From Bradyrhizobium sp. CCBAU 53340 (lineage in GTDB: Bacteria; Pseudomonadota; Alphaproteobacteria; Rhizobiales; Xanthobacteraceae): a stretch of 64,000 nucleotides of DNA. Every line of letters starts with the position of its first letter. Within the stretch, counting starts at the first letter, position 1. Below, piece after piece: positions 7,659-16,440 of this stretch. The notes beneath the pieces are model-generated. The model saw only the letters and a program-made list of their open reading frames with translations. It was not told where the DNA came from and did no database searches. A program made the translations under genes and the position numbers. The stretch is taken from the NCBI RefSeq assembly GCF_015291645.1, contig NZ_CP030055.1, forward strand, positions 1,302,001 to 1,366,000, in the 5' to 3' direction.

Positions 7659-8021
7659 ATGAGCAACGATACCTATCTCGCTGTCTTCCTCGGCAGCAAG
7701 ACCAGTCCGAAAATGGCTGCGTGGAATGCGCTGTCCGACGCCGAGCGCAAGGCGAAGGAGATGGAGGGCATGGCGGCCTGGAAGGGCTGGGTCGAGAAGC
7801 ATCAGGGCGCGATCCAGGCGATGGGCGGCCCGCTCGGCAAGACCAAGAAGGTCGACAACAAGGGCATCACCGACATCGCCAACGAGATGGGCGCCTTCAC
7901 CGTGGTCCGGGCCGCGTCCCACGAGGCCGCCGCGAAAATGTTCGAGAACCACCCGCATTTCGCGATCTTCCCCGGCGAACGCATCGAGATCATGCCGGTG
8001 CTGCCGATCCCGGGCGGCTAG
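7659..8021 (+). CDS. YciI-related (YCII domain) protein
   Basis: 120 residues: MSNDTYLAVFLGSKTSPKM, a helix AAWKGWVEKHQGAI, MGGPLGKTKKV in place of the DGPF motif, then FTVVRAASHEAAAKMFENHPHFAIFPGERIEIM. It is the more divergent member of the pair and lacks the DGP residues. An AAGGGAG ribosome-binding site precedes the start. It is 52 bases downstream of the DGPF gene and very probably co-transcribed. Function unknown. Confidence 0.88.
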   Translation: MSNDTYLAVFLGSKTSPKMAAWNALSDAERKAKEMEGMAAWKGWVEKHQGAIQAMGGPLGKTKKVDNKGITDIANEMGAFTVVRAASHEAAAKMFENHPHFAIFPGERIEIMPVLPIPGG

Positions 8022-8031
8022 GGCCGATCGT

Positions 8032-8083
8032 CGTTCCGGGGCGGTCCGCAAGACCGAACCCGAAAATCTCGCCCCGGAATGAC
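8032..8083. repeat. Inverted repeat TTCCGGGGCG / CGCCCCGGAA
   Basis: TTCCGGGGCG (8034-8043) pairs with CGCCCCGGAA (8070-8079), loop of 26 bases. It follows the YciI stop, looks like another of the short intergenic repeats of this genome, and may stop the YciI transcript. Confidence 0.65.
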
Positions 8084-8116
8084 GGTGAGGGGACTAGTGA
8101 CCTTCACGCACAGCTC

Positions 8117-8135
8117 ATGTAAAAGTCGTTCACAT
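8117..8135. promoter_or_regulatory. TetR operator overlapping the regulator's own start codon
   Basis: ATGTAAAAGTCGTTCACAT is a 19-bp imperfect palindrome inside longer perfect arms (AGCTCATGT 8112-8120 and ACATGAGCT 8132-8140). The regulator's ATG is at 8134-8136, so bound protein would block expression of its own gene. It matches the site at 8942-8960 in 15 of 19 positions. Confidence 0.62.
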
Positions 8136-8874
8136 GAGCTGGCGCAAGGAGCAGCGCCGCGCCGAGCGCGGCTATCACCACGGCAATCTGAAGGAAGCAC
8201 TTCTGCAGGCCGCTCTCGGGCTGATTGCCGAGAAGGGGGCGGCCGGCTTCACCTTTGCCGATGCCGCGCGCATGGCCGGGGTCAGCGCGGCGGCGCCTTA
8301 CCGGCATTTTCGCGATCGCGACGAGCTGCTGTCGTCGATCGCCCAGCGCGGCTTCGAGCAGTTCGAGGCGCGATTGACCGCGGCCTGGGACGACGGGCGC
8401 CCCGATACCCTCACCGCCTTCGAGCGCGTCGGCCGGGCCTATCTCGCCTTCGCCCGCGAGGAGCCCGCCTTCTACAACGCGATGTTCGAATCAGGCCTGC
8501 CGGTCGATGCCAATCCTGCGCTGCAGGCGGCGAGCGAACGCGCCTTCAACATCATCCGCGCTGCCGCAGAACGGCTCGCTGCGCTGGCGCCGCCCGGCAT
8601 GCCGCGCCCGCCGGCGATGATGATGGCGCTGCACATCTGGTCGATGTCGCATGGCGTCGCCTCGCTGTTCTCCCGCGGCGATGCCGCGCGACGCAAGCTG
8701 CCGATGTCGCCGGACGAACTGCTCGAGGCCGAGGTGCTGATCTATCTGCGCGGCCTCGGCTTCCCCACCGACCGCCGTCCCGCAGGCAAGGGCGCCGAGC
8801 CGCCGCCGGTGCCGCCGGAGGCGTCCTCCGGTTCGGGCGTGCCGCCCGGCGGACCCTGGGGCAAGCCGAAATAA
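8134..8874 (+). CDS. TetR/AcrR family regulator with WHG-type C-terminal domain
   Basis: 246 residues. The N-terminal helix-turn-helix is canonical (LLQAALGLIAEKGAAGFTFA, then MAGVSAAAPYRHFRDRDELL at about residues 45-70). The C-terminal part with LHIWSMSHGVASLF is the WHG-type ligand domain; a Pro/Gly-rich tail follows. The start overlaps an inverted repeat and there is no clear ribosome-binding site, so translation may be leaderless or the operator may double as a leader. The shared operator upstream of the DUF2852 gene suggests that it represses that gene and itself. Confidence 0.88.
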   Translation: MSWRKEQRRAERGYHHGNLKEALLQAALGLIAEKGAAGFTFADAARMAGVSAAAPYRHFRDRDELLSSIAQRGFEQFEARLTAAWDDGRPDTLTAFERVGRAYLAFAREEPAFYNAMFESGLPVDANPALQAASERAFNIIRAAAERLAALAPPGMPRPPAMMMALHIWSMSHGVASLFSRGDAARRKLPMSPDELLEAEVLIYLRGLGFPTDRRPAGKGAEPPPVPPEASSGSGVPPGGPWGKPK

Positions 8875-8941
8875 AGTTGCGCAAATAATCACGCGGGCTT
8901 GTCAGGCCGCCAGCTTGACAAAATCGCGGGATGGTCTAGCT

Positions 8942-8960
8942 ATGTAAATGTTATTTACAT
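8942..8960. promoter_or_regulatory. TetR operator upstream of DUF2852 gene
   Basis: ATGTAAATGTTATTTACAT is a perfect palindrome with 8-bp arms (ATGTAAAT/ATTTACAT) around GTT. It lies 35 bases before the DUF2852 start, where it would overlap the promoter. It shares ATGTAAA.GT..TT.ACAT with the site at 8117-8135. Confidence 0.65.
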
Positions 8961-8995
8961 TCACAACGGCGCTGATGCCGTGATGGAGAAGGGAA

Positions 8996-9490
8996 ATGGC
9001 CTACACCGCTGATGTCAATCGCTGGCGCGGCCCCTCGGATCAATACCAACAGTACGAGCGGCCCCACATGCTCGATACGCCCTGGCACCCTGGCTGGATC
9101 GCCGTGACCATTCTCGGCTTCATCATCTGGTGGCCGATCGGACTCGCCCTTCTCTTTTTCACACTCGGGAGCAGAAGAATGTCGTGCTGGAGCAACTCGG
9201 ATCGCTGGCAGAACAAGATGGAGCGGATGCAGTACAAGATGGACCGCATGCGCGACCGCATGGAGCGCCGTGGCTTCGGCGGCTTTGGCTTCGGTCCGCC
9301 GTCGTCCGGCAACCGCGCCTTCGACGAATACCGCACTGAGACGCTGCGCCGTCTCGAGGAAGAGCAGGTCGAGTTCAAGAACTTCCTCGACCGTCTGCGC
9401 CACGCCAAGGACAAGGAAGAGTTCGACCAGTTCATGGCTCAGCACAAGACGCGGCCGACCCCGCCGCCGACCGACCAGCAGCAAGGCTGA
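8996..9490 (+). CDS. DUF2852 membrane protein
   Basis: 164 residues: a tryptophan-rich N-terminus (LDTPWHPGWIAVTILGFIIW) forming one transmembrane segment, a Met/Arg-rich amphipathic coiled coil (NKMERMQYKMDRMRDRMERR), a Gly/Phe patch, and then the conserved DUF2852 core FDEYRTETLRRLEEEQVEF continuing KNFLDRLRHAKDKEEFDQFM. Single-pass membrane protein with a long cytoplasmic coiled coil; function unknown. An AGAAGGGA ribosome-binding site precedes the ATG. It is the presumed target of the TetR regulator upstream. Confidence 0.9.
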   Translation: MAYTADVNRWRGPSDQYQQYERPHMLDTPWHPGWIAVTILGFIIWWPIGLALLFFTLGSRRMSCWSNSDRWQNKMERMQYKMDRMRDRMERRGFGGFGFGPPSSGNRAFDEYRTETLRRLEEEQVEFKNFLDRLRHAKDKEEFDQFMAQHKTRPTPPPTDQQQG

Positions 9491-9553
9491 TCTGAAGGCT
9501 GACACCTTTCAAAGCCTTCAGGCGCATGCCCCCAAAGTCCTGATGGCTCCGAG

Positions 9554-9595
9554 CCGCCCGCCCGCGCATCCCGCAGGCGGGCGGTTTGGTTTTTT
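9554..9595 (+). terminator. Rho-independent terminator after DUF2852 gene
   Basis: CCGCCCGCC (9554-9562) pairs with GGCGGGCGG (9576-9584) and is followed by TTTGGTTTTTT. It is 64 bases past the stop. Confidence 0.9.
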
Positions 9596-9692
9596 GAATG
9601 ACGTCGTCATGGCTTGGATAAGCGCGGACCATGACAGTGCGCTATGCGAGCTTGTCCCCGAACCGCAACACGGTTTGCCGACACCAAAGCCC

Positions 9693-9863
9693 ATGGACCT
9701 CACCACCCGCCTGTTGCTCGGCGTGACCGCCGTCGCGGTCCTGACCTGTATGAGCTTCGTCTACGGCAGCTGCGCCGGTGATCCCGATTGCCATTTCCGG
9801 ACCTGCGGCCGTCAGCTCTGCGGTGTCGTCTACAGCCATCCACAAGACCGCGCTGCGCGATAG
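9693..9863 (+). CDS. Small cysteine-rich exported protein, putative
   Basis: 56 residues. MDLTTRLLLGVTAVAVLTCM is a plausible signal or anchor segment; the remainder (CAGDPDCHFRTCGRQLCGVV) has five closely spaced cysteines, suggesting disulphides or metal binding outside the cytoplasm. The ribosome-binding site is poor and the same frame stays open upstream, so the start is uncertain. No family recognised. Confidence 0.45.
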   Translation: MDLTTRLLLGVTAVAVLTCMSFVYGSCAGDPDCHFRTCGRQLCGVVYSHPQDRAAR

Positions 9864-9926
9864 AACCCGATCCGTGCGAGGCGCGACCAAGTCGTGACAG
9901 CGCCCCCCGCGCCAGCGGATCTGATC

Positions 9927-10184
9927 ATGACCGAAGCCGAACGCCAGCAGATCGATAAGCGCATCGCGCTGTTGGAGCGCGCCAGCTCTTTGTTCAATCG
10001 GTTCGGGGGCTTTATTCCCGTGGCGATCGCATTCCTCAATCGATGGCCGACCAAGGTCGAGCTCTATCCGCACTGGCAAGTCGGCGAATCCTGGAAGTTC
10101 TTTCTGGCCAGCTTTCTCTATTTTCTCGCCAGCCTTGCGCTCGACCGCGCGATCACTTTCGCGAAAGCGGGCCTCGATCCATGA
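9927..10184 (+). CDS. Small two-helix membrane protein
   Basis: 85 residues from ATG at 9927 (MTEAERQQIDKRIALLERAS); a GTG at 9894 would add 11 residues. A polar helix is followed by two hydrophobic stretches (GGFIPVAIAFL and FFLASFLYFLASLALD). Its TGA overlaps the next ATG (ATGA at 10181-10184), a pattern of translational coupling. No family recognised. Confidence 0.55.
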   Translation: MTEAERQQIDKRIALLERASSLFNRFGGFIPVAIAFLNRWPTKVELYPHWQVGESWKFFLASFLYFLASLALDRAITFAKAGLDP

Positions 10185-10342
10185 TCCTGCTCCGCGATTT
10201 CGCGCTGTTCGTCCTTCCCGCTTTCGTTGCGGCAGGCGGCTGGCTTTATGCGCTCAGCCTGCGCAGGCAGTTTCGGCCGGACCGCGAGCTTCAGCGCACT
10301 GTCGCGAGCTGCGCGCGGACCGAAGCCAGGAAGTGCTCGTAG
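10181..10342 (+). CDS. Small membrane protein coupled to the preceding gene
   Basis: 53 residues, MILLRDFALFVLPAFVAAGG then WLYALSLRRQF, a single transmembrane helix with a basic tail. The ATGA overlap with the preceding gene supports it. The last 52 bases overlap the 3' end of the convergent desaturase gene, so the tail (RTVASCARTEARKCS) may be constrained by the other strand. Function unknown. Confidence 0.5.
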   Translation: MILLRDFALFVLPAFVAAGGWLYALSLRRQFRPDRELQRTVASCARTEARKCS

Positions 10343-11451
10343 GCGTGGTCCACAATCTCGTTGAGTGATCGCGTTCGCGCGAAGATCGCCCTGGCTTCGT
10401 TAAGAAACTCGTCGCGGGTCGGTATCTTCGGCAAATGCAGATGCGTGAGCGCGTCGACGCCATCATGCGCGCGATTCAGGATGTCATGCAGTGTCGGCAG
10501 TTGCAGCTGGGCGAGATCAGCCCGGTGCAGCGCCGACGAGATCGCATGCGCCAGGGCATGAGCGTCGAAGCGGCTGGCAAGCTCGCGAGCGGCGCGATTG
10601 ATGACGCGCGCGCCGAGCGGCTGCTCGTTGCGCAGCACCAGCTCGGGCGGTGCCTTCATGCTCCAGACGATCCCGAACCAGGACAGGACCTTCAGGGCGT
10701 AATAGGTCAGGTCGATCTCCCACCAGCGAAAGCCCTGTCGCACGCTGCTCTGATAGGCGTGGTGGTTGTTGTGCCAGCCCTCACCCAAGGTGAGCAGCGC
10801 CAGCAGCCAGTTGTTGCGGGAATCGTCGCCCGTCACGTAGCGCTTGCGCCCATGCACATGGGCGAGCGAATTGATGCAGAAGGTCGCGTGATACAGCAGC
10901 ACGGTGCTCCACAGGAATCCGACCACGAGGCCGGGCCATCCCGCACCGACGAAGCAGAGCACCGCAAGCACGACCGCCGGCAGCAGTTCGAGCCGATGCA
11001 GCCACATCAACTCGGGATAGACAGTGAGGTCGCCGACTTTCACCAGCTCGGTCGCGTCGTGCCGCCGGTCGAAAATCCAGCCGACATGGCTGTAGAGGAA
11101 GCCGCGGTGCCGCGGTGAATGCACGTCGTTCTCGGTATCGGAATGCAGATGATGATGCCGATGCTTGGCCGCCCACCACAACACGCTCTTCTGCGCGCTG
11201 CTTTGCGCAAGAAAGGCCAGGATGAATTGAAACATCCGGCCGGTCGCAAACGCCTTGTGGGAGAAATAGCGGTGGTAGCCGGCCCCGATCGCGAACATGC
11301 GCAGGACATACAGCGACACGCAGATCGCGACGGACTGCCAGGTGATTCCCGACCAGATCGCTGCAACGCAGCCGAGATGGACCAGCAGGAACGGCACGAC
11401 GGAGGGATACATGATGTCGTCGTGCTGGTCGTCGGCGGGGGCGTTGGGCAT
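10291..11451 (-). CDS. Acyl-CoA/acyl-lipid fatty acid desaturase (delta-9 type)
   Basis: 386 residues, integral membrane di-iron desaturase of the Ole1/SCD type. The three histidine boxes are intact: HRYFSH (60-65), HRHHH (97-101) and HNNHH (227-231), with hydrophobic pairs around them. It inserts a double bond into saturated acyl chains at the inner membrane, using electrons from a ferredoxin or cytochrome b5-like donor. After box 3 there is a long C-terminal extension of about 150 residues with helical character (FDAHALAHAISSALHRADLA), longer than the minimal bacterial enzyme. The 5' region holds a terminator-like hairpin, suggesting leader control. Confidence 0.92.
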   Translation of the reverse strand: MPNAPADDQHDDIMYPSVVPFLLVHLGCVAAIWSGITWQSVAICVSLYVLRMFAIGAGYHRYFSHKAFATGRMFQFILAFLAQSSAQKSVLWWAAKHRHHHLHSDTENDVHSPRHRGFLYSHVGWIFDRRHDATELVKVGDLTVYPELMWLHRLELLPAVVLAVLCFVGAGWPGLVVGFLWSTVLLYHATFCINSLAHVHGRKRYVTGDDSRNNWLLALLTLGEGWHNNHHAYQSSVRQGFRWWEIDLTYYALKVLSWFGIVWSMKAPPELVLRNEQPLGARVINRAARELASRFDAHALAHAISSALHRADLAQLQLPTLHDILNRAHDGVDALTHLHLPKIPTRDEFLNEARAIFARTRSLNEIVDHAYEHFLASVRAQLATVR

Positions 11452-11516
11452 TCAGCGTGACCTTGGATCAAAGGGGACTTGGAGTTTGTTCAGAAGCGCC
11501 CAGAGCGCCGCGTACG

Positions 11517-11546
11517 AAAAACCCGCGGTTGGCAGGCCACCGCGGG
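11517..11546 (-). terminator. Terminator-like hairpin upstream of the desaturase
   Basis: On the minus strand CCCGCGGT (11546-11539) pairs with ACCGCGGG (11529-11522) and is followed directly by TTTTT (11521-11517). It lies 66 bases before the desaturase start. No gene ends before it, so it is either a leader attenuator or the end of a small RNA. Confidence 0.6.
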
Positions 11547-11862
11547 GCTTGCGAGGTGTTTGCGGATACATTCCGGGCAGGCTGCGTGGCGGATTGATTG
11601 CCGCTCACTGGACGCGGATTGTCCGTGCGGACCGAGCCGTTCGTGTACGCAGTCGTCGACCGAAACTCGACCGACTATAGGGTTCCAGGTATTTGGTACG
11701 CAAGCTCGTAGTCCCACGGAGGGCGGCGTGCGTCCCTGCGACGCAGGCCTTGCGTGCTGCTGTCGGCCCTGTCCGATCGCGACCTGAACGGACCGATTCC
11801 GCAGGGAATTGGCTTGCTCGATCCTGACAGGGTTGCGCCGAGGCGACAAATCCCGGTGCAGG

Positions 11863-11876
11863 TTGACGTGTATCAA
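11863..11876. promoter_or_regulatory. FNR/FixK-type box upstream of flavodoxin gene
   Basis: TTGACGTGTATCAA is a perfect TTGA-N6-TCAA palindrome. Its centre is about 63 bases before the flavodoxin start, compatible with an activator site near -40 of a short leader. The regulator would be FixK or FnrN, neither of which lies in the window. Confidence 0.6.
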
Positions 11877-11932
11877 CCCGTCTCCACGGCTATGGCGATG
11901 TAGTTGGCTAGGCACATGCGGGGAGCATGACG

Positions 11933-12454
11933 ATGGCGAACGCAAGGGTACTCGTGGTCTATTATTCCTGGACCGGTACAACGCGCAAAATTGCCCAATC
12001 GATCACGGCTGCGCTGTCCTGTGACTGCGAAGAGATCGTCGAGGTGGGCAGCCGGCGCGGGGTGTTCGGCTATCTGCGATCGGTGATCGAAGCGCGACGT
12101 CATATTCCCTCGCGCATCGTCGCTGCAGTCAGGGACCCATCGCTCTACGATCTCGTTGTGATCGGGACGCCGGTCTGGGCTTGGTCGCTCTCTTCGCCCA
12201 CGCGAGCGTACCTGCTTGCAAACAAGCCGAGACTTCCTGCCGTGGCGTTCTTTTGCACGCTTGGAGGAGCCGGCAGTGACCAGGCTTTTGCCCAGATGCG
12301 AGAGCTCGTGGGCAAGAACCCCGTCGATTGTCTCTCGGTCACGGCCCGTGACACGGCGTCGGCCAACGACGCGCCGCGCGTCGCAACATTCGTTGCAGCC
12401 TTGCAGCGGGCGCTTGAGGCAAGGCGGACCAGCGCGGTGACGAACGCGGCCTGA
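11933..12454 (+). CDS. Flavodoxin-family protein
   Basis: 173 residues. The N-terminus MANARVLVVYYSWTGTTRKIA contains the FMN phosphate-binding loop (SWTGTT). GTPVWAWSLSSPTRAYL matches the flavin-ring loop of flavodoxin-like reductases, and VAFFCTLGGAGSDQAFAQM gives the third strand and turn. It is probably a redox carrier or a small FMN reductase. The ATG at 11933 is chosen over that at 11927 because GGGAG (11921-11925) is 7 bases from it. The upstream FNR/FixK-type box suggests induction at low oxygen. Confidence 0.85.
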   Translation: MANARVLVVYYSWTGTTRKIAQSITAALSCDCEEIVEVGSRRGVFGYLRSVIEARRHIPSRIVAAVRDPSLYDLVVIGTPVWAWSLSSPTRAYLLANKPRLPAVAFFCTLGGAGSDQAFAQMRELVGKNPVDCLSVTARDTASANDAPRVATFVAALQRALEARRTSAVTNAA

Positions 12455-12853
12455 TTGGTCTGCCCGGCAGCAGGGCTTGAAATCCGGGTTCCGGTGGGGC
12501 GGCGGGTTCTCATGCCTTGGCTTCGGGCCCGGGATCCCAGACCGACTTCTCGGCCAAATCCCTTGGCCTTATTGCCTTTTCCGCAGCCAAATTCGTCCTC
12601 GGTAACCCGGCATTAACTATCACCGGGCTCTGGTAATTATGGACAATCGCGCCCGGAGCTGTTGTCGAGGCCCTTAGTTTTGACATCTTGGCAGGGAATG
12701 CAGGCGGCGGCTTTGGACAGGCCCCCTGTACCCCAGAAAGACAAGGCTTTGAGCGGGCTTGCCGGCCGCGCCGGTTCTGGCGCGGCTATTGGGGAACCGG
12801 CCATTTGGCTAGCCGGGGCATTAGGTAACGATCGCCTTGAGAGGAACTTGCTG
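12455..12853. other. Gap before tolQ
   Basis: 400 bases. The tolQ frame stays open upstream, but without a conserved sequence. A weak terminator (12552-12578) lies in the first part. The remainder should carry the tol promoter; I see a TTGACA at about 12679 but no convincing -10 element. Confidence 0.5.
12552..12578 (+). terminator. Possible terminator after flavodoxin gene
   Basis: GGCCAA (12552-12557) pairs with TTGGCC (12563-12568), followed by TTATTGCCTTTT. Short stem and interrupted T-tract, so weak. Confidence 0.4.
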
Positions 12854-13570
<717 letters not shown>

Positions 13571-13613
13571 CGGACGGCATGGATAGTGTGAAGGCGAGAT
13601 TGGGCACCAAGCC

Positions 13614-14066
13614 ATGGGCATGAACCTAGGCAGTTCGTCCGGAGGCGGCGGGCGCCGCAGCCGGCGCAAGCCGGTCATGGCCGAGATCAACGTCACGCCG
13701 ATGGTCGACGTGATGCTGGTGCTGCTCATCATCTTCATGGTGTCGGCGCCGCTGCTGACCGTCGGCGTGCCGCTCGATCTGCCGCAGACCCAGGCCAAGA
13801 GCCTCGATCAGAGCGACCAGAAACCCATCCAGATGTCGGTCGACATCAAGGGCAAGGTGTTCATTAACGACCAGGAGATCGCGATCGACGATCTGGTCCC
13901 GAAGCTGAAGGCGATCACGGACGCGCGCGGCGGGCTCGAGGAACGCATTTATCTCCGCGCCGACAAGAAGGCGGATTACGGCACCGTGGCCCAGGTGATG
14001 GGCCGGCTGTCGGGCGCGGGCTTCAAGAAGCTGGCGCTCGTCACCGAAGCGGATCAGGGGTCTTAG
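13614..14066 (+). CDS. tolR: TolR, stator subunit of the Tol-Pal system
   Basis: 150 residues, ExbD/TolR family. A Gly/Arg-rich cytoplasmic head is followed by AEINVTPMVDVMLVLLIIFM; the Asp in MVDVMLVL is the conserved protonatable residue of the transmembrane helix. The periplasmic domain follows, with VFINDQEIAIDDLVPKLKAI and the ending RLSGAGFKKLALVTE. It partners TolQ, 43 bases upstream. Confidence 0.95.
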   Translation: MGMNLGSSSGGGGRRSRRKPVMAEINVTPMVDVMLVLLIIFMVSAPLLTVGVPLDLPQTQAKSLDQSDQKPIQMSVDIKGKVFINDQEIAIDDLVPKLKAITDARGGLEERIYLRADKKADYGTVAQVMGRLSGAGFKKLALVTEADQGS

Positions 14067-14070
14067 GCCA

Positions 14071-15021
14071 GTGAAGGTGAAGGTCGACAAGACACTGGTT
14101 GCGTCGATTGCCCTCCACGTCCTCGTGCTGGGATGGGGCCTGCTCACCTTTAGCAGCAAGGCATACATCGCGCAGGAGTCGCTTCCGGTCGACATCATCT
14201 CCAGCGATCAGCTCGCGCGGATCATGTCGGGGCAGAAGACCGGCGACAAGAAGGAGCCGAAGCCAAAGGTCGAGAAGATCGCCGAGGCAAAGCCCGAGGA
14301 AGATGCCGTCGGCAAGGTCACCGAGAAGAAAGAGCTGATCAAGACCAATTCGACCCCCGACACGCCGCCCAAGCCCGTCGAAAAGCCGGTCGAGAAGAAG
14401 CCCGATCCGCCCAAGCCGGTCGCCGAGACCAAGCCGAAGGAAGAGCCGAAGCCGCAGGAAAAGAAGCCTGACCCGGCCAAGGAAGATCCGATCGCCGAGC
14501 TTCAGAAGAAGCTGGAGACCAAGAAGCCGCCGCCCAAGCCCGTGGAGCAGAAGGTCGCCGCGGTGCAGCCGCAGCCGAAGCCCAAGGAGCGCACCTTCGA
14601 CCCCGCGCAGATTGCCCGTGACCTCGACAAGCGGGCTGCCACCCGGCACGAGCTGACGGGGGCAGCGCTGAATGCATCCGCCTCATTGGGCTCGACATCA
14701 GGGACGGCCGCAAGCAACGTTGCGACCTGGCAGGGAGCTTTTGTTGCAGCTGTCAAGCACTGCTTCAATTTCCCTTACGATGCTCAGGACAAGGATCAGT
14801 TTGCCGCCGACATCGACATACAGATGCGTCCCGATGGCACGCTCGCTTCAGTGCCTGTGATCGTCGCCGTACGAGGACCGTCTCGGACAATTGCAAATGC
14901 GATGGCGGAGAGTGCCAAGCGTGCTATCCAAGAGTGTCAGGCCTACGCATTCTTGCCCAAGGCCCAGTACGATACTTGGAAAACGATTGCGCTGACTTTC
15001 GATATGAAAGATCAGCAGTAG
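14071..15021 (+). CDS. tolA: TolA-like energy-transducing protein
   Basis: 316 residues, GTG start 4 bases after tolR. One N-terminal membrane anchor (TLVASIALHVLVLGWGLLTF), a long charged Lys/Pro/Glu domain of about 170 residues expected to span the periplasm, then a compact C-terminal domain (WQGAFVAAVKHCFNFPYDAQ ... QECQAYAFLPKAQYDTWK) like the TonB/TolA C-terminal fold. It links the TolQR motor to TolB-Pal at the outer membrane. Its stop abuts the tolB start with no gap, indicating coupled translation. Confidence 0.92.
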   Translation: MKVKVDKTLVASIALHVLVLGWGLLTFSSKAYIAQESLPVDIISSDQLARIMSGQKTGDKKEPKPKVEKIAEAKPEEDAVGKVTEKKELIKTNSTPDTPPKPVEKPVEKKPDPPKPVAETKPKEEPKPQEKKPDPAKEDPIAELQKKLETKKPPPKPVEQKVAAVQPQPKPKERTFDPAQIARDLDKRAATRHELTGAALNASASLGSTSGTAASNVATWQGAFVAAVKHCFNFPYDAQDKDQFAADIDIQMRPDGTLASVPVIVAVRGPSRTIANAMAESAKRAIQECQAYAFLPKAQYDTWKTIALTFDMKDQQ

Positions 15022-16401
15022 ATGAGACGTAAATTGACTCAGGTGCACAAGATGCCATTTCTGACGCGACGTGGGTTCATCGCGGCCGCGGGATCGACAG
15101 TCACTCTGCTGGCCGGACGCGCCGCAATCGCGCAGGGGCGGATTCAAGTCGGTCCCGGCGGATTCCAGCCCATCTCGATCGCCATCACCAATTTCGTGCC
15201 GGGCTCGCCCGCCGACGGCGATGTCAGCAATGGCGTCACGCAGGTCATCACCAACAATCTGAAGCGCTCGGGCCTGTTTGCCCCAATCGACCAGGCTGCC
15301 TTCATCGAGCGCATCAGCAACATCGACGTCGCGCCGCAATTCCAGAACTGGAAGACGCTCAACGCGCAGGCCCTCGTCACCGGCCGCATGACGCGGCAGC
15401 CGGACGGTCGCCTCAAAGCCGAATTCCGCCTGTGGGACGTCCTGTCCGGCCAGCAGCTCGCCGGCCAGCAATATTTCACCTCGCCGGAATATTGGCGCCG
15501 GATCGCCCACATCATCTCCGACCAGATCTACGAGCAGATGACCGGCGAGAAGGGCTATTTCGACAGCCGCGTGGTGTTCGTCGACGAGACCGGGCCGAAG
15601 GAGCGGCGCGTCAAGCGGCTCGCCATGATGGACCAGGACGGCGCCAATGTGCGCTATCTCACCCGCGGCTCCGACCTCGTGCTGACGCCGCGCTTCTCGC
15701 CGAACTCGCAAGAAATCACCTACATGGAGTTCGGGCAGGGCGATCCGAAGGTCTATCTCTTCAACATTGAGACCGGCCAGCGCGAGATCGTCGGCAACTT
15801 CCCGGGCATGACCTTCGCGCCGCGCTTCTCGCCGGACGGCCAGCGCGTCATCATGAGCCTGCAGCAGGGCGGCAATTCCAACCTGTTCGTGATGGACCTT
15901 CGCTCGCGCTCGACCACGCGCCTCACCGATACGCCGGCAATCGACACGTCTCCGTCCTACTCGCCTGATGGCACCCGCATCTGCTTCGAATCCGATCGCG
16001 GCGGCCGGTCGCAGATCTATGTCATGGCGGCAGGCGGCGGACAGGCGCAGCGCATCTCCTTCTCCAAGGATGACAACAACGCGACCTATTCGACGCCGGT
16101 ATGGTCGCCGAAGGGCGACTACATCGCCTTCACCCGGCAGGGCGGCGGGCAGTTCTCGATCGGCGTCATGAAGCCCGACGGCACCGGCGAGCGGCTCCTC
16201 ACCTCTGGCTATCACAATGAAGGCCCGACCTTTTCGCCGAACGGCCGCGTGCTGATGTTCTTCCGCGATCCCGGCGGCAACGCCGGGCCGTCGCTGTACT
16301 CGGTCGACATCTCCGGTCGCAACGAGCTGAAGGTGCCGACGCCGGGCTTCGCTTCCGATCCGGCGTGGTCGCCGCTGTTGTCCGCCACCGCGGGCCAATA
16401 G
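15022..16401 (+). CDS. tolB: TolB, periplasmic beta-propeller
   Basis: 459 residues. The signal region contains [21 protein letters not shown], whose twin arginines and shape suggest Tat export; an internal ATG at 15052 would give a shorter leader. The N-terminal domain runs from [20 protein letters not shown], followed by repeated propeller blades ([65 protein letters not shown]). It binds Pal and the outer-membrane lipoprotein network. In most relatives I know, pal follows directly; here it is 6.9 kb away. Confidence 0.95.
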   Translation: MRRKLTQVHKMPFLTRRGFIAAAGSTVTLLAGRAAIAQGRIQVGPGGFQPISIAITNFVPGSPADGDVSNGVTQVITNNLKRSGLFAPIDQAAFIERISNIDVAPQFQNWKTLNAQALVTGRMTRQPDGRLKAEFRLWDVLSGQQLAGQQYFTSPEYWRRIAHIISDQIYEQMTGEKGYFDSRVVFVDETGPKERRVKRLAMMDQDGANVRYLTRGSDLVLTPRFSPNSQEITYMEFGQGDPKVYLFNIETGQREIVGNFPGMTFAPRFSPDGQRVIMSLQQGGNSNLFVMDLRSRSTTRLTDTPAIDTSPSYSPDGTRICFESDRGGRSQIYVMAAGGGQAQRISFSKDDNNATYSTPVWSPKGDYIAFTRQGGGQFSIGVMKPDGTGERLLTSGYHNEGPTFSPNGRVLMFFRDPGGNAGPSLYSVDISGRNELKVPTPGFASDPAWSPLLSATAGQ

Positions 16402-16411
16402 GCCGAATTTC

Positions 16412-16440
16412 GATCGCGCGTTGGCAACGCGCGATCTTTC
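16412..16440 (+). terminator. Hairpin terminator after tolB
   Basis: GATCGCGCGTT (16412-16422) pairs perfectly with AACGCGCGATC (16426-16436), loop GGC, then TTTC. The T-tract is short, but the position 11 bases past the tolB stop fits a terminator. Confidence 0.65.

Larger units (their letters stand above)
11452..11932. other. Long divergent intergenic region, desaturase / flavodoxin
   Basis: 480 bases without a convincing gene; the open frames are low-complexity and lack ribosome-binding sites. It holds a terminator-like hairpin reading on the minus strand (11517-11546), further stem-loops such as GGCGG-ATTGATTG-CCGC (about 11588-11603), and an FNR/FixK-type box at 11863-11876. The minus strand may encode a structured leader for the desaturase or a small RNA. 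Confidence 0.6.

Noticed and set aside
11650..11700. GGAAC followed by GTT on the minus strand, resembling an EcfG promoter
   Set aside because: The spacer is about two bases too short and the -10 C is missing.
11490..11981. Minus-strand frame of 163 codons in the desaturase/flavodoxin gap
   Set aside because: Composition is Arg/Pro/Ser-rich, with no ribosome-binding site or domain.
14848..16398. Long minus-strand open frame (516 codons) opposite tolB
   Set aside because: Antisense shadow of a well-conserved gene; the Arg/His/Asp-rich product has no domain.
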